Shown: positions 28,717-34,202 of the stretch, piece after piece
Position numbering within the stretch: position 1 is the stretch's first letter
Layout of the letters: each line of letters starts with the position of its first letter
Source of the DNA: an uncultured Pelagibacteraceae bacterium
GTDB taxonomy: Bacteria; Pseudomonadota; Alphaproteobacteria; Pelagibacterales; Pelagibacteraceae
Direction of reading: 5' to 3'
NCBI GenBank assembly: GCA_902516625.1
Contig: CABXYU010000008.1
Span: 1-34,202 of the forward strand
Length of the DNA stretch: 34,202 nucleotides
Made by a program: the position numbers and the translations under genes
The notes under the pieces: generated by a model
The model's database searches: none
What the model saw: only the letters and a program-made list of their open reading frames with translations
What the model was told of the DNA's origin: nothing

Positions 28717-30150
28717 TTACTTTTTGCTAACTTTTTTTGACTTTTTAACTACAGATTTAGCTTTTGTCGATTTTGGCTTTGTTTTGTTCTCAGAAGATTT
28801 TTTTACTTCAACCTTTTTTTCAGGTTTTCTTTGATCTTTAAGTTCTTGATCAAGCTGTTGTTTTTGAGATTGTTTTAAAATTTTTTCAGCTTCCTCTTTT
28901 GAAATTTCTTTTTTATTAGATTTAGATTTTTCCTTTATCAAATTTATTATTTTTTCCTCATAAACAGTGCCTCTTAAGCTTGCTACTGCTGATGGATTTT
29001 TCTGATAAAAATCCATAACCATTTTTTCTTGACCAGGCATCATTCTTATTTGTTTTTGTACTTCTGCTTGTAATTCTTGCTCAGTTACTTTTATTTTATT
29101 TTGTTCTCCAAACTCATTTAAGATCAAACCAACTTTTATTCTTTTATTTGCTATTTCTTCAAAATTTTTTCTACTTTTTTTAGCATCCTCTTCTGACATG
29201 CCTTGAGATAGAATCTTTACTTCTTCTTCAATAAGGTTTTCAGGTATTTCACTTACCTTAAATTTCTCAAGTTCCTTTATTATTTGGTTTTTTGTCAGTC
29301 TATCCAAAGAATTCTTATATTCATCGTTAATTTGTTTAGATATTAATGATTTAAGATCGCTTAAATCTTTAGCTCCCAAATTTTTTGCAAATTCATCATT
29401 TATTTTTGTTTCCTCTGGATTTTTTATACTTGTAATTTGACATTTAAATTTTGCAATTTTATTTACTAATTCCTTTTCTGGAAAATTCTCTGGTAATTTT
29501 GCTTCAACTACTTTTTCATCACCCTTCTTAACTCCAATTAATTGTTTATCAAAACCTTTCAAAAATAAATCTTTTCCTAAAGTGAGTTGAGTATTTTTTC
29601 CCTCACCCCCTTTAAAAACTTTATCGTCTACAGTTGCAGTGTAATCAAAAACTACTAAATCTTTATCTGCTGCTTTAGCTTGATCAGATGCTTCTTTGAA
29701 ATTTGGTTGATTCTTTGCAATTTCTTGAATTCTTTTATCTGCTTCTTTTGGATCAATTTTTACTGTATAATCATCATACTTTATACTCTCAACAGATTTT
29801 ACTTCAATTTTTGGAAGTTCAGTTACTGAGATTACATATTCAAGTTCTTTATCTTCTCCATAAGTTTTTAAATCAAGTTTTGGCTGACCGGCTGGTTTAA
29901 TCTTGTTTTCCGATAAAGCTTTTGTTGAGGTATCTTTTAAAACTTTATCAAGTACTTCACTAAAAACAGCCTTGCCAAATTGTCTTTTTAAAATTTCTCT
30001 TGGAACTTTTCCTGGTCTAAAACCTTTTAAATTTACTGTTCCTTTAATTTCCTCATACTTTTCATCCATGTATGAGTTCATTGTCTTTTTATCGACAAAA
30101 ACTTTTACATCTTTATTTAGACCTTTTTTATTTTCTACAGTTACTTTCAT
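28717..30150 (-). CDS. tig: Trigger factor
   Basis: Ribosome-bound chaperone with peptidyl-prolyl isomerase activity, 477 residues. The ribosome-binding loop GFRPGKVP (43-50) matches the GFRxGKxP signature. An FKBP-type domain occupies about 150-245 (starting near [14 protein letters not shown]), and the helical C-terminal cradle follows. The final 60 or so residues (about 415-477) form a lysine-rich tail ([21 protein letters not shown] and onward), longer than in E. coli TF (432 residues). The ATG lies only 10 nt after tRNA-Leu, so tig is probably transcribed together with it. Confidence 0.97.
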   Translation of the reverse strand: MKVTVENKKGLNKDVKVFVDKKTMNSYMDEKYEEIKGTVNLKGFRPGKVPREILKRQFGKAVFSEVLDKVLKDTSTKALSENKIKPAGQPKLDLKTYGEDKELEYVISVTELPKIEVKSVESIKYDDYTVKIDPKEADKRIQEIAKNQPNFKEASDQAKAADKDLVVFDYTATVDDKVFKGGEGKNTQLTLGKDLFLKGFDKQLIGVKKGDEKVVEAKLPENFPEKELVNKIAKFKCQITSIKNPEETKINDEFAKNLGAKDLSDLKSLISKQINDEYKNSLDRLTKNQIIKELEKFKVSEIPENLIEEEVKILSQGMSEEDAKKSRKNFEEIANKRIKVGLILNEFGEQNKIKVTEQELQAEVQKQIRMMPGQEKMVMDFYQKNPSAVASLRGTVYEEKIINLIKEKSKSNKKEISKEEAEKILKQSQKQQLDQELKDQRKPEKKVEVKKSSENKTKPKSTKAKSVVKKSKKVSKK

Positions 30151-30160
30151 AAGTTGTATG

Positions 30161-30245
30161 TGGTAGGGCGAAAAGGACTCGAACCTTCACAGATTGCTCT
30201 ATCGGTTCCTAAGACCGACGCGTCTACCAATTCCGCCATCGCCCC
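30161..30245 (-). tRNA. tRNA-Leu (anticodon TAG)
   Basis: 85-nt class II tRNA with encoded CCA. Acceptor GGGGCGA pairs with TCGCCCT (one G-T at the end). The D-region is TGGCGGAATTGGTAGACGC, the anticodon stem-loop CGGTCTTAGGAACCG contains TAG, there is a long variable arm, and the T-arm is AGGTTCGAGTCCT. The 3' end is 10 nt before the tig start codon. Confidence 0.97.
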
Positions 30246-30259
30246 ACGAATTTAGAAGT

Positions 30260-30287
30260 TTTATATATGATTGAAACAATTTGTCCA
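30260..30287 (-). promoter_or_regulatory. Promoter of tRNA-Leu (and probably tig)
   Basis: On the minus strand TGGACA (30282-30287) and TATAAA (30260-30265) are separated by 16 nt and each match the consensus at five of six positions. The expected start near 30252 leaves about 7 nt before tRNA-Leu. Because only 10 nt separate tRNA-Leu from tig, this is the likely promoter for tig as well. Confidence 0.6.
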
Positions 30288-30328
30288 ATAAATTAAAAAA
30301 TGTTATTTTCTGTAAAAAAAATTAAAAG

Positions 30329-30502
30329 ATGAGTAATAGTTCTAAAGTAATAATTGTTTACATAATTGGCTTGATATTTGGAGCTTTATTTTTAGATATT
30401 TGGGATGCTGAGACAAGTATATTTAAAGCACTATTAGGACTCGGGTGGACTGCATTACTTTTAATCGGTTTATTTTTTGCTGAGAAAAATGAAAATAACT
30501 AA
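30329..30502 (+). CDS. 57-residue two-helix membrane protein
   Basis: ATG at 30329, TAA at 30500-30502. Two hydrophobic helices (about 7-23 and 33-51) are joined by a short acidic link, DIWDAETS, and a charged tail AEKNENN follows. The last 14 nt overlap the start of the next gene, an operon-like arrangement that supports a real gene. It is divergent from tRNA-Leu with 83 nt between. I do not recognise the family; the two-helix hairpin recalls small inner-membrane proteins. Confidence 0.6.
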   Translation: MSNSSKVIIVYIIGLIFGALFLDIWDAETSIFKALLGLGWTALLLIGLFFAEKNENN

Positions 30503-30917
30503 AATTTTAATTTTTTTTCTTTCGATATTTTTTATTTTACCAATTCATAATCTTAGATCAGAAATAATAATAATGAGCGCATGTGATGATAAACAAGATG
30601 AATTCTTAAAAAACGAATATGTTTTAAATCTTGATGAACTAATCATGACAAGAAATTATGTGTATAAAGAAAAAACTTACCAAAAATACAGAATTACTGA
30701 TCTAAGTGTTAAAAAATCTAATACTTACGTGAGGAATATTTATAAAGAGGGCGGAAAAATTTTAACGCATAAACACGGATATCCACAATTTTATACTCAA
30801 ATTCTATTCGAGATTGGAAAACCTGAGGTATTTATGAAAACTGTTTTAAATGATGAGGAGGGTATTACTAAAATTTCAAATTGTAAGAAAATTGAAAGAT
30901 TTGAGAAAGAAAGTTAA
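30489..30917 (+). CDS. Exported protein of unknown function
   Basis: 142 residues from the ATG at 30489; the frame extends four codons further to a TTG, but the ATG gives a clean signal peptide (MKITKILIFFLSIFFILPIHN). After the signal comes SEIIIMSACDDKQDEFLKNEY, then a lysine/tyrosine-rich region with KEGGKILTHKHGYPQFYTQ. The mature protein has only two cysteines, one in SACDD and one in ISNCKK, so a disulfide in the periplasm is possible. It overlaps the 57-residue gene by 14 nt, so the two are likely co-expressed. I recognise no family. Confidence 0.75.
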   Translation: MKITKILIFFLSIFFILPIHNLRSEIIIMSACDDKQDEFLKNEYVLNLDELIMTRNYVYKEKTYQKYRITDLSVKKSNTYVRNIYKEGGKILTHKHGYPQFYTQILFEIGKPEVFMKTVLNDEEGITKISNCKKIERFEKES

Positions 30918-31039
30918 ATCTTTTTCTTAATCTTTGAAGAGTTCTTTCTTTTATAAGAAAATCTACTGTTTGTAATATTGCTTCTATGTTTTGCATAAGC
31001 TTGCTTTTGCGCTTGTTTCATGGCTCGTTTTGAAGACAT
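30914..31039 (-). CDS. 41-residue highly basic small protein
   Basis: ATG at 31039, TAA at 30914-30916. The sequence has 10 lysines and 4 arginines among 41 residues and no aspartate or glutamate, and begins MSSKRAMKQAQKQAYAKHRS. It starts 5 nt after the stop of the histidine phosphatase on the same strand and its stop overlaps the convergent exported-protein gene by 4 nt. The charge pattern suggests binding to nucleic acid or the ribosome, but this is inference; it could also be a chance frame. Its use of GCG, GCC and GCA codons is less A/T-driven than random intergenic sequence here. Confidence 0.5.
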   Translation of the reverse strand: MSSKRAMKQAQKQAYAKHRSNITNSRFSYKRKNSSKIKKKI

Positions 31040-31044
31040 ATAAT

Positions 31045-31602
31045 TTAATAATTTATTTCTATACTTCCTATTATATTGAAATTTTTGTCAGAAACAACTA
31101 TTTCACCAGATGATGGGCCGTAATTCAAAACCTCAGATATTAACACATAATGAGTTACTAAAATTAGATTTTTCTTACCTTTAAAATTTTTAATATATTT
31201 TTTTAGTGCCTGAATTTGTTTATCTTTATTTTTTGCATATTCTAAACTGTAAAAAGAATTCAAGAAACTATTTGTAGAATAGTCATTGAATGCTATCTTC
31301 GCTGTTTCTTGGCACCTGCACCATTCGCTAGATAAAACTTTATCTGTCTTAATCTTATTTCTTTTAAAAAAAGCACCGATATATTGAGCTTGTTTTTTAC
31401 CATCTACACTTAAATTTCTTTGGGTTGAACAATCGTTTAAATTGAAATTATCTGGATCTCCGTTGCCAGGCGCATACGCATGTCTTATAAATATTAATTT
31501 TTCACCATCTTCAAGTTGATTTATTAAATTTTTATTTGAATCTGCTTTAATAGATGTGGTTAAAGATATAAATATAATTATTAAAAATTTTACAAATTTC
31601 AT
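31045..31602 (-). CDS. Exported histidine phosphatase superfamily protein
   Basis: 185 residues with an N-terminal signal peptide (MKFVKFLIIIFISLTTSIKA). The phosphatase core has the RHA motif with nucleophile H41, followed by the APGNGDPDNFNLNDCSTQRNL stretch (positions 44-64) typical of a periplasmic branch, SSEWCRCQET with R96, and the second catalytic histidine H151 in LVTHYVLI, then SGEIVV. It probably removes phosphate from a small periplasmic substrate, which cannot be named. It is divergent from the uracil-DNA glycosylase gene with only 3 nt between the two ATGs. Confidence 0.85.
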   Translation of the reverse strand: MKFVKFLIIIFISLTTSIKADSNKNLINQLEDGEKLIFIRHAYAPGNGDPDNFNLNDCSTQRNLSVDGKKQAQYIGAFFKRNKIKTDKVLSSEWCRCQETAKIAFNDYSTNSFLNSFYSLEYAKNKDKQIQALKKYIKNFKGKKNLILVTHYVLISEVLNYGPSSGEIVVSDKNFNIIGSIEINY

Positions 31603-31605
31603 TTT

Positions 31606-32286
31606 ATGGATATTAGATTAATCAATTTAAATAAAACAATAGTAAATTGTAAGAAATGTCCAAGATTGATTAAATTTGTTAACAAAGTAAGTACTATAAA
31701 AAGAAAACAAAATATTAATGAAGTTTATTGGGGTAAGCCAGTTCCTGGATTTGGAAATCTAAACTCAAAACTAGCTATCATTGGTCTGGCTCCTGCCGCT
31801 CATGGAGGTACAAGAACAGGAAGGGCTTTTACCGGTGATAAATCTGGAGATTTTTTATTTAAATGTTTATATGAAGTAGGAATTTCTAATTCTCCATTTT
31901 CAAGAAATTTAAATGATAATTTAAAATTAAAATCCACTTATATTACAAATATTCTTAAATGTGTCCCTCCTGAAGACAAACCCTTAAGTAATGAAATTTC
32001 AAATTGCTCTAATTTTTTTGATGAAGAAATATTATCCTTAAAAAAACTAAAAGTTATAGTTACATTAGGAAAAGTAGCTTTTGATAATTGTATCAAATTA
32101 TATAAACAAAAATTTGATATGAAACAAAAATTTATTTTTAAGCATGGGAAAACTCAGTTATTGCCCAATGGTTTAATAATACTTTCAAGTTATCACCCTA
32201 GCCCCAGAAATGTAAATACAAAAGTAATTTCGGATAAAATGATGATTGACTTATTTAAAAAAGCAAAAAAACTTGCTAAGTTTTAA
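31606..32286 (+). CDS. Uracil-DNA glycosylase, iron-sulfur family 5 (UdgB) type
   Basis: Base-excision repair enzyme that removes uracil (and often hypoxanthine) from DNA, 226 residues. The 4Fe-4S ligands fit C15, C18, C119 and C134. Motif A reads GLAPAAHGGTRTGR (60-73) and continues to FTGDKSGDF; this alanine-rich form is typical of family 5 (UDGb) and lacks the acidic residue of family 4. Motif B is SYHPSPRN (195-202). No family 1 Ung is visible in the window. The gene's 3' end overlaps the convergent thioesterase gene by 11 nt. Confidence 0.9.
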   Translation: MDIRLINLNKTIVNCKKCPRLIKFVNKVSTIKRKQNINEVYWGKPVPGFGNLNSKLAIIGLAPAAHGGTRTGRAFTGDKSGDFLFKCLYEVGISNSPFSRNLNDNLKLKSTYITNILKCVPPEDKPLSNEISNCSNFFDEEILSLKKLKVIVTLGKVAFDNCIKLYKQKFDMKQKFIFKHGKTQLLPNGLIILSSYHPSPRNVNTKVISDKMMIDLFKKAKKLAKF

Positions 32287-32698
32287 TTGTGTCACAAAAA
32301 AAGGGTTTAAATTTTAAGTAAATTTCATAAGGTATTTTTATTGGTTTTCCCTTTTTATCAACAAATACCAAATGAACTTGGGCTTCAACAATTGTATCAT
32401 TACCTTTTGTGATTATTTGATTCATAAAAAATGATGTTTTAGTAATAGATTTTACAAAAGATCTTATATTTAATTCGTCTTCTAGATATGCAGATTTTTT
32501 ATACTCAATATTGCAAGACTTAACTATAATTAATGCGTCAAATTCTTTTTGGATCTTGATATTACTGTACCCAATTGAAAATAAAGCCTCTGTTCTTGCT
32601 CTTTCCAAATATCTTAGATAGTTAGCGTAATAAACTACACCACCTGAATCTGTATCCTCATAATAAACTTTTATTTTATGGAAAAAATTTTCATGCAT
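32276..32698 (-). CDS. ybgC: Acyl-CoA thioesterase, YbgC/4-hydroxybenzoyl-CoA thioesterase type
   Basis: Hot-dog-fold thioesterase, 140 residues. The signature VYYEDTDSGGVVYYANYLRY (11-30) includes the catalytic aspartate and is followed by LERARTE, as in YbgC. YbgC genes usually accompany tol-pal; here none of those genes is near. The DUF3047 gene lies 17 nt upstream on the same strand, so the two may be co-transcribed. Confidence 0.88.
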   Translation of the reverse strand: MHENFFHKIKVYYEDTDSGGVVYYANYLRYLERARTEALFSIGYSNIKIQKEFDALIIVKSCNIEYKKSAYLEDELNIRSFVKSITKTSFFMNQIITKGNDTIVEAQVHLVFVDKKGKPIKIPYEIYLKFKPFFCDTIKT

Positions 32699-32715
32699 TA
32701 CTAATTCATATCAAA

Positions 32716-33366
32716 CTATTTAGATGAAAAATAGATATTCTGAAAATAGGCAATTGTCTTTAATTTTGAGTTATCTGTATCGGACATAATTGCTAGCCCA
32801 TCTAACTCATTAACGTTTAGATTGTGGAATCTTTTAAAATCCTCTTTAACATTAGCTTTAACTGTCACCCATTTATCAAAATCATCTTTAGTTGTAGACA
32901 AAACATTATCGATTGATTTTTTTGTATATGGACTTGGTGAATAAAATCCAACATCATTATTGCTTGAAAATACATAGTTGATTGCTCTATTTGAGAGAGG
33001 GGTAGCACCTGTTTTTTTTATCACAAAAACTCTAGCTGCGTAATCGTGTGCTTTTTTTGTGTTCTCATTAATACCAGACAAATCTTTTTCAATTTTCCAA
33101 GTAATGTTAATAAAAGGCGTTTTATTTAAATCAATTTTAATCTCTTTACCAAGGCCAGATGCAGCATTATCAGCTACAGATTTTAGAAAATTTCCGTTTT
33201 CATTATTTCCAATAGAGTAAAGAGTGCTGTTATCTGCCCCTCTTACTTTCCTTACTTGTAATTCTGAAAGCTCAGTTTCAGTAAATTCAAAAACTTTTAC
33301 TTCATTTGCTACTAATTGGCCTACAGCTAAAAATAAGCTTAATAAAACTTTTATAATTATTTTCAT
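32716..33366 (-). CDS. Exported DUF3047 family protein
   Basis: 216 residues from the ATG at 33366; a TTG two codons upstream is less likely. An N-terminal signal peptide (MKIIIKVLLSLFLAVGQLVA) precedes the DUF3047-like body: ARVFVIKKTG, the AINYVFSSNNDVG segment, WVTVKANVKEDFKR and the C-terminal GLAIMSDTDNSKLKTIAYF. Proteins of this family are periplasmic or secreted and of unknown function, with a predicted beta-sandwich fold. The family assignment comes from recognition of these motifs. Confidence 0.82.
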   Translation of the reverse strand: MKIIIKVLLSLFLAVGQLVANEVKVFEFTETELSELQVRKVRGADNSTLYSIGNNENGNFLKSVADNAASGLGKEIKIDLNKTPFINITWKIEKDLSGINENTKKAHDYAARVFVIKKTGATPLSNRAINYVFSSNNDVGFYSPSPYTKKSIDNVLSTTKDDFDKWVTVKANVKEDFKRFHNLNVNELDGLAIMSDTDNSKLKTIAYFQNIYFSSK

Positions 33367-33451
33367 GAACAATATTAAAAAAAATTGTTAATACATTATT
33401 TTGACAAAATTTAAACATTCAAAATTCAACTTTTAGTTCTATATCTAAATT

Positions 33452-33589
33452 ATGAAGACAATTTCCATTTTTTTACTGCTTATTTACTGGTCAATAATGA
33501 TTTTTGCACCAGTTATGTCTAAAGATATTAAATTTAGTAGAGCAAAAATTAATAACATCAAATTAGCTGACCAAAAGCCTCGAAGCTAA
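33452..33589 (+). CDS. 45-residue membrane or secreted peptide
   Basis: ATG at 33452, TAA at 33587-33589. The peptide starts with a hydrophobic segment (MKTISIFLLLIYWSIMIFAP), either a signal peptide or a single helix, followed by a basic tail KFSRAKINNIKLADQKPRS. It is divergent from the DUF3047 gene (85-nt gap) and its stop overlaps the end of the short-chain dehydrogenase by 4 nt. No family is recognised; support comes from the leader-like start and the tight packing. Confidence 0.45.
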   Translation: MKTISIFLLLIYWSIMIFAPVMSKDIKFSRAKINNIKLADQKPRS

Positions 33590-34202
33590 TAAGTTGATCG
33601 ACCACCACTAATATCAAATACAGCAGCAGTTGAGAAGGTATTCTCCTCAGATGCAAGCCAACAAACTAAAGAAGTAAATTCCTCAACTTCTAGAAATCTT
33701 CCCCTTGGAACTTTGGAAAGCATTCTTTGTACATGCTCTTTAGTCATTTGGTCTAAAATTCTTGTTTTTGCTCCTGCTGGAGTGACTGCATTCACAGCAA
33801 TATTTTTATCAGCAAGCTCCTTTCCTAAAGATTTTGTCAATCCTATAGCTCCAGCTTTTCCAACGCTATAAGCACTAGCGTTAGCATTGCCGTCTTTTCC
33901 AGCAACTGATGCTACATTGACAATTCTTCCATAATTATTCTTAATCATATTGGGCACTACTGATCTGCAACAATTAAAAGTTCCCATTAAGTTTATATCT
34001 ACAACTTTTTTCCACATTTCAATATCGTATTCCCATAATGGTGCTGTAGGACCTGTTATTCCAGCATTATTAATCAAAATATCTATTTTTGAAGTTTTGA
34101 TAATTTCCTTGGTAGCGCTTTCAACATCTTTAAAATTTGATACATCAACAATTTTTAAACTTAAATTAGGATTATCTATTTCATTTATAGCTCTATCGAT
34201 AG
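33586..34202 (-). CDS. Short-chain dehydrogenase/reductase (FabG-like), 5' end outside window
   Basis: NAD(P)-dependent oxidoreductase; 204 C-terminal residues are in the window and the frame stays open to the right edge, so the true start and the glycine-rich dinucleotide-binding motif lie outside. Visible motifs, numbered from the edge, are NNAG (44-47), the catalytic serine S98 in NVASVAG, and YSVGK with Y111 and K115, then the FabG-like ending AAVFDISGGRSTY. The substrate cannot be told; candidates are 3-oxoacyl-ACP and sugar alcohols. An internal TTG at 34077 is not the real start because coding sequence continues upstream. Confidence 0.9.
   Translation of the reverse strand, partial: IDRAINEIDNPNLSLKIVDVSNFKDVESATKEIIKTSKIDILINNAGITGPTAPLWEYDIEMWKKVVDINLMGTFNCCRSVVPNMIKNNYGRIVNVASVAGKDGNANASAYSVGKAGAIGLTKSLGKELADKNIAVNAVTPAGAKTRILDQMTKEHVQRMLSKVPRGRFLEVEEFTSLVCWLASEENTFSTAAVFDISGGRSTY

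Noticed and set aside
29903-30166. 87-codon plus-strand open frame antisense to the tig N-terminus
   Set aside because: It lies opposite the conserved ribosome-binding domain of trigger factor and has no recognisable features.
33401-33406. Perfect -35 hexamer TTGACA upstream of the 45-residue ORF
   Set aside because: No -10-like hexamer lies at a 16-18 nt spacing, so I do not call a promoter here.

Overview
The window is very AT-rich, densely packed alphaproteobacterial DNA. The gene order nuoA-N / birA / coaX / rnj / DUF1467 / proS / lolCD / dnaE, the neighbouring tig-clpP-clpX-lon set, near-absent spacers and lysine/isoleucine/asparagine-rich proteins all suggest a streamlined marine lineage of the SAR11 / Candidatus Pelagibacter type. 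The taxonomic call is inference from gene order and composition, not a database match.

Layout, minus strand, reading from right to left. (1) 30245-24145: tRNA-Leu(TAG), trigger factor, ClpP, ClpX, Lon and a 39-residue membrane peptide form a protein-folding and proteolysis block; tRNA-Leu ends 10 nt before the tig start codon. (2) 24064-22897: an orphan methyltransferase of the macrocin O-methyltransferase type, then tRNA-Val(TAC) and tRNA-Asp(GTC) behind their own promoter. (3) 22689-1: 22 genes on one strand with no gap above 12 nt. They are all 14 subunits of the proton-pumping NADH:quinone oxidoreductase (nuoA to nuoN), a short biotin-protein ligase, type III pantothenate kinase, RNase J, a DUF1467 membrane protein, an editing-domain-less prolyl-tRNA synthetase, the LolC/E and LolD lipoprotein-release transporter, and the first 805 residues of DnaE, which runs off the left edge. 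One good promoter precedes nuoA.

Right flank, 30329-34202, both strands: a small two-helix membrane protein, an exported protein of unknown function, a 41-residue very basic protein without acidic residues, an exported histidine phosphatase, a family-5 type uracil-DNA glycosylase, a YbgC-like thioesterase, an exported DUF3047 protein, a 45-residue membrane or secreted peptide, and the 3' part of a short-chain dehydrogenase. Genes here are so tight that all three convergent pairs overlap at their stop codons, and one divergent pair has start codons only 3 nt apart.

Most of the window is conserved housekeeping DNA. I see no CRISPR array, insertion sequence, phage gene, riboswitch or clearly novel multi-gene system. 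No stretch of 300 bases lacks a gene; the longest gap is 22690-22896 (207 nt). The points most worth a second look are the small genes, the orphan methyltransferase beside the tRNAs, the tRNA-tig junction, the Fur-box-like site near the nuo promoter, and the extreme stop/start overlaps.
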